Positions 1-5,072 of a stretch of 5,072 bases of DNA are shown here, one piece after another. Under the pieces are notes generated by a model that worked only from the letters and a program-made list of their open reading frames with translations, was not told the origin of the DNA and ran no database searches. Both the position numbers and the translations under genes were made by a program. Origin of the DNA: Chloroflexota bacterium (GTDB taxonomy: Bacteria; Chloroflexota; Anaerolineae; Anaerolineales; Villigracilaceae); assembly GCA_021823555.1 (NCBI GenBank), contig JAKANW010000290.1:1-5072 (forward strand), in the 5' to 3' direction. Numbering within the stretch: the stretch's first letter is position 1; each line of letters opens with the position of its first letter.

Positions 1-640
1 ATTTAAAGTAATACAGCGTGGCTTCTTCCTCGCTGTATTCCACTTCCAAATCCGAAACGGCGGTCTTCAGCCCCGGCGACCAGTTGATTAGGCGCGGGCC
101 GCGGTAGATGAGTCCCTTTTCGTAGAGGCGCACAAAGGCCTCCCGTACCGCGCGCGACAGCCCTTCGTCGAGGGTGAAGCGTTCGCGCTCCCAATCGCAG
201 GAGGCGCCCAGGCGACGGATCTGGTTGGTGATCATGCTGCCGTATTTGTGCTTCCAATCCCAGGTGCGTTTGATGAACTCCTCGCGGCCCAATTCCTCGC
301 GGGTCACTTCCTCGGTCTTGAGCAGGTGACGCTCCACCATGAGCTGCGTGGCAATGCCGGCATGGTCGGAGCCGGGAACCCATAAAGTGGAATAGCCCTT
401 CATGCGGTGATAACGGATCATCAGGTCTTCCATGCTGACGAACATGGCGTGGCCGAGGTGCAGTTCGCCGGTCACGTTGGGCGGCGGGATGGAAATGACG
501 AACGGCTTTACGTTCGGGTCGAAACCCGGTTGGTTGGGGTCATTGTGCGGCTTGAAATAACCGCCAGTCTCCCACAGCGCGTAAATGCGCGGCTCGGTGG
601 ATTTGAAGTCGTAGGCTTTGGGTAATTCATGCTTGGTCAT
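1..640 (-). CDS. valS: Valyl-tRNA synthetase, N-terminal part (runs off the window)
   Basis: This class I aminoacyl-tRNA synthetase charges tRNA-Val with valine in the cytoplasm. The window holds the first 213 residues; the gene continues past position 1, so no stop codon is visible. The catalytic-domain signature PPPNVTGELHLGHA lies at about residues 52-65 and contains the HIGH-type motif HLGH (61-64). This form is typical of ValRS; IleRS normally has a PPYANG-like stretch here. PGSDHAGIATQ (about 89-99) and NWSPGLKTAVSDLEVEY (about 186-202) are further ValRS landmarks, the latter leading into the CP1 editing domain, which is cut off. The KMSKS loop is outside the window. The start ATG (640-638) overlaps the stop of the upstream gene as ATGA. 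An AAGGAG Shine-Dalgarno sequence at 654-649 is 8 nt upstream. It is the fifth gene of a T-box operon whose specifier codon is valine, which independently supports the identification. Confidence 0.96.
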   Translation of the reverse strand, partial: MTKHELPKAYDFKSTEPRIYALWETGGYFKPHNDPNQPGFDPNVKPFVISIPPPNVTGELHLGHAMFVSMEDLMIRYHRMKGYSTLWVPGSDHAGIATQLMVERHLLKTEEVTREELGREEFIKRTWDWKHKYGSMITNQIRRLGASCDWERERFTLDEGLSRAVREAFVRLYEKGLIYRGPRLINWSPGLKTAVSDLEVEYSEEEATLYYFK

Positions 641-1101
641 TTCTTCTTCTCCTTGTGTCGCTCCGACACCCAGTTAAGTTTGATGTCGTATTTGCTCAAT
701 CGTTCATAAAGTTCACCAGCATGTTGCTGGATGTGGCGGATATTGTAAAGTTGCAATTCCAACTTATTCGCGAGAAATCCGGCGTAGGCTTTTTCGTCGA
801 GATCCATCAACGGAATCTGTTCGGCCACATCGCGTTCGACAATTGCAAGCCTTCCAAGAATTTCCTCTTTTGAAAACGCGGCGCCCTGTTTAGAATATTG
901 GCGCGTTTCCCAACGTGGAAAACCTTTGTCCTGCGCTTTCAAGTACAGGTGGGCATAACGAAGTGTGTGATAGGCAACGAACCAGAAACGATCCTTATCC
1001 CGCGAGTTATCCCATGCTTCTGGCGGACATTTGACAATCGCCTGTTTCAGCATGGCCAGCGCAGCAAGATATTGAGACTGAAGAACCTGCTTGATGTTCA
1101 T
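637..1101 (-). CDS. DinB-like (DfsB-type) four-helix metal-binding protein
   Basis: This is a 154-residue soluble, mostly helical protein. Three histidines fit the metal-binding triad of the DinB/YfiT-like fold: His45 in the segment AYHTLRYAHLYL, and His123 and His127 in NIRHIQQHAGEL. The last segment closely resembles the C-terminal helix of DinB-family proteins. Members are putative metal-dependent enzymes, including thiol transferases that use bacillithiol or mycothiol, but most, like this one, have no known substrate. The ATG (1101-1099) overlaps the upstream hydrolase stop as ATGA and has a very good AAGGAGG sequence just upstream. Its own stop overlaps the valS start as ATGA, so translation of valS is probably coupled to it. 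The C-terminus is very lysine-rich, ending in KEKKK. That stretch is encoded by the purine-rich sequence that also serves as the valS ribosome binding site. By hand count the gene is AT-richer than its neighbours (about 43% GC in 661-780), which may mean a separate origin. Family assignment is fairly sure; function is unknown. Confidence 0.85.
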   Translation of the reverse strand: MNIKQVLQSQYLAALAMLKQAIVKCPPEAWDNSRDKDRFWFVAYHTLRYAHLYLKAQDKGFPRWETRQYSKQGAAFSKEEILGRLAIVERDVAEQIPLMDLDEKAYAGFLANKLELQLYNIRHIQQHAGELYERLSKYDIKLNWVSERHKEKKK

Positions 1102-2036
1102 CCGGCCTCCTTGAAGATAAAGTCCATGGCCTTGTCGAACGGTTTTTCGAAATCGGACGGGAACTCGTGTCCCAGGTCTGCATGCACTTCCTCGGCGAAC
1201 GCGATGTTATTTTCTGTCAGGACTTTTTGGATCGCTTTCACCGTGTCCAATGTTTGATCTTTTTCTCCGGTGATGAAGTATCCGCGCAAACCCTTGGCTT
1301 GTTTCGCCAACGCACCCAATTCAGCAGGATCGGCCCACCATGTGCTAACGCCGATGAAGCCGCGCGCGCCGACTTTCCCACTCAGGGCGGTGTAGATGGA
1401 TAGGCCGCCTCCCTGCGAGAAGCCGCTGACGATAATGCGTTGGCGGTCAATCTTATATGCCTTCGCGATCTCCTCGAAGTGGAAGAGAATATCCTTCAAA
1501 CTTTGTTCGGTCTTGTCCCAACAATAACTGTCCGGGAAAAGCGCCTGCGTGGATTGCGGCGCGAGCACCAGCCAGCCTTTCCGGCGGGCGACCTCCCAGT
1601 ATTCGAGATGCGAGTTGGCGTTCCCGTTCCGTCCGTGCAGGGCGATCAACAGCGGCAGTTCGGCGGCGCGCCCATCGGGGACGAGCACGGCGTGCGCGGG
1701 TTTGACCTGCGACTGAGCCTCGGCGCATTTCTTATCCGAGGCTTCGACCAGACGCTTGAACTCCGGCAGGTCGCGCACCGCGTCCAGGTCGGGATCCATG
1801 AACATCTCCTCGGCCCACCACAGGCCGTCATCCAGCGCCTGCTTGAAAGCAGACAGGACTTCCTCGGGACGGTTGGCCAGGCTGAACAGGCATAGTTTCC
1901 AAAAGGTGGTGCGCGCTGCCTGTTCCGGGAAATGCCCCGCCTCCGCCTCCACCAGGGACAGCGCGGCAGGATACTCCCCTGCGGTGTAGTATTGCATCAT
2001 TTTCTGGGTCAGTTCACGAAAGGCTTGGTTTTCCAT
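1098..2036 (-). CDS. Alpha/beta-hydrolase (phospholipase/carboxylesterase family) with helical N-terminal region
   Basis: This is a 312-residue predicted cytoplasmic serine hydrolase. Residues about 1-100 are helical and resemble degenerate TPR repeats; the segment around residues 65-98 (ALDDGLWWAEEMFMDPDLDA then LPEFKRLVEAS) is a common ending of TPR-like regions in multi-domain proteins. Residues about 113-312 form the alpha/beta-hydrolase domain. LIALHGRNGN (130-139) supplies the oxyanion-hole HG motif, GFSQGG (205-210) the nucleophile Ser207, TGEKDQ (256-261) the likely acid Asp260, and DLGHEFP (287-293) the catalytic His290. GFSQGG is typical of the phospholipase/carboxylesterase (Abhydrolase_2) and related esterase families. 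The substrate is unknown, probably a short-chain or lipid ester. An in-frame ATG lies at 2078, but the ATG at 2036 has AAGGAG at 2047-2042 with 5 nt spacing, so I start there. That leaves a 23-bp overlap with the upstream SDR gene. The stop overlaps the DinB-like start as ATGA. Confidence 0.88.
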   Translation of the reverse strand: MENQAFRELTQKMMQYYTAGEYPAALSLVEAEAGHFPEQAARTTFWKLCLFSLANRPEEVLSAFKQALDDGLWWAEEMFMDPDLDAVRDLPEFKRLVEASDKKCAEAQSQVKPAHAVLVPDGRAAELPLLIALHGRNGNANSHLEYWEVARRKGWLVLAPQSTQALFPDSYCWDKTEQSLKDILFHFEEIAKAYKIDRQRIIVSGFSQGGGLSIYTALSGKVGARGFIGVSTWWADPAELGALAKQAKGLRGYFITGEKDQTLDTVKAIQKVLTENNIAFAEEVHADLGHEFPSDFEKPFDKAMDFIFKEAG

Positions 2037-2826
2037 GTTGACTCCTTGTTCTTTGATAAAAGGCTCTGGCGATCCCATCCGTCAGCGGGGCGAACAGACG
2101 GGAGAGGCCGAAGAGCAGGAGGTACCATTTTGGGTAGACCAACTGCGAGCGTCCGCGTTGAAGCGCTCGAACGATCCGGCGCGCGGCCCCCGCGGGCGTC
2201 CCATCCAATCGGCGATACCAGCCGGGCTGTCCCTGCGCAGGGTGCCGAATGGAGCGAGCGAAGCCGGTATCGCGCAGCGGGCCGAGGATGACCAGCAGAC
2301 AACGGATGTGCGACGGCAGTTCCAGTTGCAGCGAACGGCTGAAGGTATGCAGCGCGGCTTTGCTGGCGCTGTACAGCCCGGTGGACGGCAGGCGCAGTTC
2401 CCCGGCTACCGAACCGATGTTGACGATGCGAGCTGGTTCCTGTTCAGGAAACAACTTTTGCAGGCCGATGGTCAGTTCCAGCCGGGCCAGGCTGTTGACC
2501 TGCATGACCGTCGCGAGTTCGTCCGCCGTCATCTGCGCCAGGCTGGAGTGACTGCCGATGCCGGCGCAGTTAACCAGCACGTTCAGACGTTCCTTGCCAG
2601 ACAGCAACTGTTCGATCAAATCTTTGCGTTGGGTGGGGTCGCTCAGATCACAGTGGAAAGAACGCTTGAACGAGTCGCCCAGGGAAGCGGCCAACGCCTC
2701 CAGCCCCGACCGGTCCTGGTCCACCAGCAGGAGCGAACAACCCTGCCCGGCCAGTTGCATGGCCAGCTCGCGTCCCAGCCCGTTGGCCGCGCCGGTCACC
2801 AGCGCGGTCTTTCCATGCAGGTTCAT
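2014..2826 (-). CDS. Classical short-chain dehydrogenase/reductase (SDR)
   Basis: This is a 270-residue NAD(P)-dependent oxidoreductase with a Rossmann fold. Visible motifs are the cofactor-binding TGAANGLG (residues 11-18), NCAG (86-89), the active-site Asn111, the catalytic Ser139 in NIGSVAG, and YSASK with Tyr152 and Lys156. The full Asn-Ser-Tyr-Lys tetrad is present, so the enzyme should be active. The core is followed by a C-terminal extension with a hydrophobic, aromatic stretch (YPKWYLLLFGLSRLFAPL, 231-248), seen in SDRs that act on lipid-like substrates or associate with membranes. That role is an inference. The reading frame is open upstream to an ATG at 2910, but the start at 2826 fits better. 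It has GGGAGG at 2838-2833 with 6 nt spacing, it forms an ATGA overlap with the upstream stop, and the protein then begins MNLHGKTALVTG, the normal SDR start. The substrate cannot be told from sequence. Confidence 0.9.
   Translation of the reverse strand: MNLHGKTALVTGAANGLGRELAMQLAGQGCSLLLVDQDRSGLEALAASLGDSFKRSFHCDLSDPTQRKDLIEQLLSGKERLNVLVNCAGIGSHSSLAQMTADELATVMQVNSLARLELTIGLQKLFPEQEPARIVNIGSVAGELRLPSTGLYSASKAALHTFSRSLQLELPSHIRCLLVILGPLRDTGFARSIRHPAQGQPGWYRRLDGTPAGAARRIVRALQRGRSQLVYPKWYLLLFGLSRLFAPLTDGIARAFYQRTRSQHGKPSLS
2042..2047 (-). promoter_or_regulatory. Ribosome binding site that decides the hydrolase start
   Basis: The minus strand reads AAGGAG here, followed by TCAAC and the ATG at 2036-2034. 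No comparable sequence precedes the in-frame ATG at 2078. The site lies inside the 3' end of the upstream SDR coding region, which fits translational coupling. Confidence 0.8.
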
Positions 2827-3791
2827 GGCTTGCCTCCCAACGAGTCGGCAATGGATTGCTCCACCGAATAAGCCGGCTGCCAGCCCATCTCGCGGCGGAT
2901 CTTTTCCCACGAGAAGGGTTTATCCACGCTCATCTCGGATAGCCTGCGGATGCCGGGATTCAGCCTCAATAAATCCAGCAGCCAGAGCAGGCCATCCAAC
3001 AAACGCACGCCGGCGCCCGCCACCTGGAAGGTGAGTATCTTCCTGCCCAACGTGCGCGTCACCAGGCGGATGAAAGCCAGCATGTCCATGTTTTCGGCGG
3101 TGACGATGTAGCGTTCGCCGCTGCGTCCTTTCGTCAGGGCCAGCACCACCGCCTGCGCCACATCGCGCACGTCCACGAAGCTATTCACGTACGAGATCAT
3201 CGGCAGCACCGGCAGGAAGCGCGCCATGCGCAGCACGCTCTCGATGCGCTCCGAGCCGGGGCCGAGCACCACGCTGGGGTTCAGGATGATCACGCGCAGC
3301 CTGCCGGCCAGCTCCTTCAACTCGGTTTCGCTGACCAGCTTGCTGTACCCGTACATATCCGTCCTGCGCTTGGTCTCCAGGTCGGGGTAGACTGTCTCGT
3401 CGGAGGCTGCGGGCGCGCGCGAGCCGACGGCTGAGATCGAGCTGATGAAGATGAAATTGGGACAGCCCGCTTCGGACGCGGCTTTAGCCAGCTCCCGTGT
3501 CCCGAGCACATTCGCCCGAAAAATGGATTCCGCGTCCGACCTGCGGAACGAGACCATGGCCGCGTTATGGATGACCGTATCCACGCCTTTGAGTTGCGCG
3601 GCGTACGTCTCGGGGCGGGTCAACTCACCGCGCACCCAGCGCACTCCCGGCAGGGACTCGATGCCGAGCAGAGTCCTGCGCTGGGTGCGCACCAGGACGC
3701 GCAGTTCCGCCTGGGGATCGTGCTCGTGAATCGCCTTCACGATGTACTGTCCCAGGAAGCCAAGTCCGCCGGTGATGAAATAGGTAGTCAT
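2823..3791 (-). CDS. NAD(P)-dependent epimerase/reductase (extended SDR)
   Basis: This 322-residue protein is the first gene of the T-box operon. GGLGFLG (residues 8-14) is the GxxGxxG cofactor-binding loop of extended SDRs. HNAAMV (75-80), the catalytic serine region FISSISAVG (115-123) and YGYSK (Tyr147, Lys151) complete the active site. LNPSVVLGPG (170-179) and FVDVRDVAQAVVLAL (205-219) are typical of the NAD-dependent epimerase / 3-beta-hydroxysteroid dehydrogenase / dihydroflavonol-4-reductase group, including HpnA-like proteins. A hydrophobic patch lies at about 258-276. The C-terminal EMGWQPAYSVEQSI (301-314) is the usual ending of the family. It probably oxidises, reduces or epimerises a sugar-nucleotide or an isoprenoid/lipid-like substrate; the sequence does not say which. 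The start codon has only a weak Shine-Dalgarno candidate (GAG within CACGAGACGACATG). The tandem repeats at 3805-3852 lie just upstream. The stop overlaps the start of the next SDR gene as ATGA. Confidence 0.9.
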   Translation of the reverse strand: MTTYFITGGLGFLGQYIVKAIHEHDPQAELRVLVRTQRRTLLGIESLPGVRWVRGELTRPETYAAQLKGVDTVIHNAAMVSFRRSDAESIFRANVLGTRELAKAASEAGCPNFIFISSISAVGSRAPAASDETVYPDLETKRRTDMYGYSKLVSETELKELAGRLRVIILNPSVVLGPGSERIESVLRMARFLPVLPMISYVNSFVDVRDVAQAVVLALTKGRSGERYIVTAENMDMLAFIRLVTRTLGRKILTFQVAGAGVRLLDGLLWLLDLLRLNPGIRRLSEMSVDKPFSWEKIRREMGWQPAYSVEQSIADSLGGKP

Positions 3792-3804
3792 GTCGTCTCG
3801 TGGT

Positions 3805-3852
3805 TTTGATAGTTTGGTGGTTTGATAGTTTGATAGTTTCGTAGTTTGACTG
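3805..3852. repeat. Six in-register 8-bp tandem repeats
   Basis: Read on the plus strand, the units are TTTGATAG, TTTGGTGG, TTTGATAG, TTTGATAG, TTTCGTAG and TTTGACTG. Three are identical and the others differ at two or three positions. In the operon transcript they read as A-rich units such as CTATCAAA. They occupy the space between the T-box terminator and the first start codon, where the ribosome binding site would be expected. They contain no obvious Shine-Dalgarno sequence. The spacing and direct orientation do not fit a CRISPR array. Confidence 0.85.
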
Positions 3853-3882
3853 TTGCCTGGTCAAGGAGTGGGGAGGCGGATT

Positions 3883-3919
3883 AAATAAAAACGCCTCGTC
3901 CAGCCATGAGGACGAAGCG
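3883..3919 (-). terminator. Rho-independent terminator of the T-box leader
   Basis: The transcript strand forms a 10-bp stem, CGCTTCGTCC (3919-3910) with GGACGAGGCG (3901-3892), with one G-U pair and an 8-nt loop. It is followed at once by the U-rich run UUUUUAUUU (3891-3883). It lies directly downstream of the T-box sequence, and its 5' arm region is shared with the antiterminator, so it is the OFF state of the riboswitch rather than the end of a gene. Confidence 0.93.
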
Positions 3920-3944
3920 TAAACTCCGCGGTACCACCTCAATT
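3907..3944 (-). promoter_or_regulatory. T-box sequence and antiterminator
   Basis: The transcript contains AATTGAGGTGGTACCGCGG (3944-3926), a near-exact T-box consensus. UGAGG (3941-3937) can pair with CCUCA (3911-3907), with a short GCG/CGC helix inside. The CCUCA strand overlaps the loop and 5' arm of the terminator, so the two structures exclude each other. The bulge UGGU (3936-3933) would pair with the ACCA 3' end of uncharged tRNA-Val. Confidence 0.92.
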
Positions 3945-3945
3945 C

Positions 3946-3975
3946 GCCGTCCTTCGACTTTGCTCAGGATGCGGC
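3946..3975. repeat. Palindromic interspersed repeat inside the T-box leader
   Basis: On the minus strand the core TCCTGAGCAAAGTCGAAGGA occupies 3969-3950, with complementary TCCT and AGGA ends. The flanks GCCG (3975-3972) and CGGC (3949-3946) extend the hairpin, with a two-base bulge. A related copy stands at 5028-5057 on the plus strand. Short elements of the TCCTGAGC...CGAAGGA kind are, from memory, common between genes in Chloroflexota. This copy lies between the AGCTGA/TCAGCT hairpin and the conserved T-box sequence. Confidence 0.75.
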
Positions 3976-4070
3976 GCACTCGGTAGCTGACGTGCTCATC
4001 AGCTTGCGCTGTAACGGGCGCGCCCGTGACGGTCTATTTACCAGTGGCTTTCTTCGTCAAGGTCATCAAG

Positions 4071-4078
4071 CGACGTTC
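4071..4078 (-). promoter_or_regulatory. T-box specifier loop with codon GUC
   Basis: The transcript reads GAACGUCG, with GUC at 4074-4072 followed by a purine. It lies immediately 5' of the closing strand of Stem I and opposite AGUA. This matches the common pattern in which GAAC or GAAY precedes the specifier codon. GUC would pair with the GAC anticodon of tRNA-Val. The codon phase rests on its position relative to Stem I and agrees with the downstream synthetase gene. Confidence 0.85.
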
Positions 4079-4178
4079 AGCGGTTGCTTCCTGTGAAGGC
4101 TTCCAGCCCGGGCCTCGCGACCACTGACCTTCTTCTCTATCAATCTGAAAACTGCCTACTCCTCTTGATGTGACTGGG

Positions 4179-4207
4179 ATTATACGCGCCGAAGGGAGGG
4201 GAGTCAA
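4179..4207 (-). promoter_or_regulatory. Promoter of the T-box/valS operon
   Basis: On the minus strand, TTGACT (4207-4202) is separated by exactly 17 bp from a perfect TATAAT (4184-4179), a near-consensus housekeeping-sigma promoter. The expected transcription start, about 4172, is a few bases before the first strand of T-box Stem I. I saw no other comparably good promoter on the minus strand before valS. Confidence 0.93.
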
Positions 4208-4298
4208 GAAACTAATGGATAATGACTTTACGCCCAACCTGGTCAATTGGTCGCGGTGTTTGCAAATGCGGGAGATCATAGTCCTGCATGTCATTTTT

Positions 4299-4330
4299 TT
4301 GATTATGCAACAGGTAAAAAAACGTATAAT
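4299..4330 (+). promoter_or_regulatory. Probable promoter of pcm
   Basis: A perfect TATAAT lies at 4325-4330. The best -35 match, TTGATT at 4299-4304, is 20 bp upstream, longer than ideal; at 17 bp the hexamer is only ATTATG. Start of transcription would be near 4337, giving a leader of about 35 nt before the ATG. An imperfect inverted repeat, CCTGCAT (4283-4289) and ATGCAACAGG (4305-4314), flanks a T-run over the -35 region and could be an operator, but this is weak. Confidence 0.6.
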
Positions 4331-4372
4331 TCAAATTAACACTGCCGTATCCAGTGGTTCAACCAAAAAACT

Positions 4373-5014
4373 ATGTGGCAAGATTTTTTTGAAGAACGAA
4401 AACGCATGGTGGCGCGCCAACTCTGGGCACGCGGGATCACCGACGCGCGCGTGCTGGCCGCGTTCGAATCGACTCCGCGCCATCTCTTTGTGCCGGAGGA
4501 GTCACGCGCGGAGGCCTATGAGGACCGTCCTCATCTGATCGGTTTCAAACAGACAATCTCACAGCCGTTCATCGTTGCGTATATGACCCAGTTGCTGGAA
4601 CTGACCGGTACGGAACGCGTGCTTGAAGTGGGGACAGGATCGGGTTACCAGGCGGCGATCCTTTCCTGTCTCGCGCAGGAGGTGCACACCATCGAGCTGA
4701 TCCCGGTTCTGGCAAATCGCGCCGCTCGCACACTTGCCGCTCTCGGTGTGACGAACGTTTTCGTCCACGTTGGAGACGGGTCTCAAGGTTGGATCGAGGC
4801 CGCGCCGTACGACGCGATCATCGTCACTGCCGCCGCGCCGCGTGCGCCGAAAAGCCTGTTGGATCAATTGGCCGATCACGGGCGAATGATCCTGCCTGTT
4901 GGGGATATCGGATTCCAGGAGTTGGAGTTGTGGCGGCGCGAGGAGAATTCTTTCTCGCACGAGACGCTGCTTCCCGTTGCGTTTGTGCCATTGAGAGGGA
5001 AGGAAGGGATGTGA
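4373..5014 (+). CDS. pcm: Protein-L-isoaspartate O-methyltransferase
   Basis: This 213-residue cytoplasmic repair enzyme transfers a methyl group from S-adenosylmethionine to isoaspartyl residues formed by protein ageing, so that they can revert to aspartate. The length is normal for the family. Motifs run in the expected order: RQLWARGITDARVLAAF (15-31) and PRHLFVPE (35-42) in the N-terminal region, QTISQPFIVA (60-69), the SAM-binding motif VLEVGTGSGYQAA (83-95), an acidic residue in HTIELI (Glu108), GDGSQGW (134-140), YDAIIVTAAAP (146-156), MILPVG (172-177) and PVAFVPLRG (201-209). The start at 4373 gives the usual N-terminus of homologues (an acidic stretch, then RMVARQL). An internal ATG at 4406 is possible. 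No Shine-Dalgarno sequence precedes either; upstream of 4373 there is only an A-rich CCAAAAAACT. It is transcribed away from the T-box operon and is probably monocistronic within the window. Confidence 0.96.
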   Translation: MWQDFFEERKRMVARQLWARGITDARVLAAFESTPRHLFVPEESRAEAYEDRPHLIGFKQTISQPFIVAYMTQLLELTGTERVLEVGTGSGYQAAILSCLAQEVHTIELIPVLANRAARTLAALGVTNVFVHVGDGSQGWIEAAPYDAIIVTAAAPRAPKSLLDQLADHGRMILPVGDIGFQELELWRREENSFSHETLLPVAFVPLRGKEGM

Positions 5015-5025
5015 GGGTTGTGAGT

Positions 5026-5059
5026 TGTCCTGAGCAGAGTGCAGCGAAGCCGAAGGATG
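5026..5059. repeat. Second copy of the palindromic interspersed repeat
   Basis: The copy begins TCCTGAGCAGAGT and ends CGAAGGA (5028-5057), sharing both ends with the element at 3950-3969 but carrying about 10 extra central bases. TCCT and AGGA are complementary, so it can form a hairpin. It starts 13 bp after the pcm stop codon and could act in 3'-end formation, but no U-run follows, so I do not call it a terminator. Confidence 0.7.
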
Positions 5060-5072
5060 TATCGAGACCACA

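Larger units (their letters stand above)
3883..4172 (-). ncRNA. T-box riboswitch leader, specifier GUC (valine)
   Basis: This leader RNA senses uncharged tRNA and controls readthrough into the five-gene operon. The base of Stem I is a perfect 7-bp helix, CATCAAG (4170-4164) with CTTGATG (4070-4064). Next to it are the conserved AGTA (4160-4157) and, on the opposite strand, GAAC-GTC-G (4078-4071), the usual layout of a specifier loop. Inside Stem I are the helix CAGTGGT (4126-4120) with ACCGCTG (4084-4078) and a distal hairpin at about 4116-4096. Folding of the stretch between is ambiguous by eye. A central stem follows, with CACGGGCGCGCCCGTTAC around 4011-4028, and then a hairpin AGCTGA/TCAGCT (4004-3985). 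The conserved T-box sequence (3944-3926) and the terminator close the leader. The GUC specifier and the UGGU bulge, which suits a discriminator base A, both match tRNA-Val and valS downstream. The 5' end at 4172 is estimated from the promoter. Confidence 0.93.

Noticed and set aside
3..383. A 126-codon minus-strand open frame at the left edge
   Set aside because: It is a different frame of the same strand as valS. The valS frame gives uninterrupted ValRS motifs, and this one gives a His/Arg-rich shadow.
742..770. A possible internal promoter for valS (TACAAT at 747-742)
   Set aside because: No acceptable -35 hexamer lies 16-18 bp upstream. A second candidate, TATTCT at 897-892, fails in the same way.
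2035..2871. A 278-codon open frame on the plus strand opposite the SDR gene
   Set aside because: It lies entirely antisense to a gene with a full SDR motif set. Its translation is rich in Arg, Gln and Gly without recognisable motifs, as expected of a shadow frame in GC-rich DNA.
3805..3852. The tandem array as a CRISPR
   Set aside because: Units are 8 bp with no spacers between them; CRISPR repeats are longer and separated by unique spacers.
3625..3942. A 105-codon minus-strand open frame starting in the antiterminator
   Set aside because: It crosses the terminator and the tandem repeats and then runs out of frame through the epimerase gene; it has no motifs.
4034..4294. An 86-codon minus-strand open frame over the T-box promoter, as a possible leader peptide
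   Set aside because: Its start lies upstream of the promoter and it runs through Stem I of the T-box. The structured RNA explains the sequence, and no ribosome binding site or peptide motif was seen.
5026..5059. The repeat after pcm as a Rho-independent terminator
   Set aside because: The hairpin is imperfect and no U-rich run follows it within the window.

Overview
The window looks like a bacterial chromosome segment of moderately high GC, with Gram-positive-style RNA regulation. It holds a tRNA-sensing T-box leader with a transcriptional terminator, genes coupled by ATGA overlaps, and clear Shine-Dalgarno sequences for most of the operon genes. T-boxes are typical of Firmicutes, Actinobacteria, Chloroflexota and a few other groups. 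Together with the small palindromic repeat of the TCCTGAGC...CGAAGGA type (two copies here), this makes Chloroflexota, perhaps Anaerolineae-like, my best guess. That placement is an inference of moderate to low confidence.

Layout. On the minus strand, positions about 4207 to 1 form one operon. A promoter (TTGACT, 17 bp, TATAAT) comes first, followed by a leader of about 290 nt that is a T-box riboswitch with specifier codon GUC (valine). The leader ends in a strong Rho-independent terminator, followed by six in-register 8-bp repeats. Five genes follow without gaps: an extended-SDR NAD(P)-dependent epimerase/reductase (3791-2823), a classical SDR oxidoreductase (2826-2014), a serine hydrolase with a helical N-terminal region (2036-1098), a DinB-like four-helix protein (1101-637) and the start of valS, valyl-tRNA synthetase (640 to beyond the window edge). 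Three junctions are ATGA overlaps and the fourth is a 23-bp overlap.

On the plus strand, diverging from the T-box promoter, lies pcm (protein-L-isoaspartate O-methyltransferase, 4373-5014) with its own TATAAT box. A palindromic repeat follows it at the right edge.

How it works together. When valine or valyl-tRNA is short, uncharged tRNA-Val should read the GUC specifier and dock its ACCA end on the UGGU bulge. This stabilises the antiterminator and allows transcription through the whole operon to valS. Unusually, valS is the fifth gene, about 3.15 kb downstream of the start codon of the first gene. Four genes with no obvious tie to tRNA charging would therefore be induced by valine starvation. 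This arrangement, and the palindromic repeat sitting inside the T-box leader, are the most interesting points in the window.
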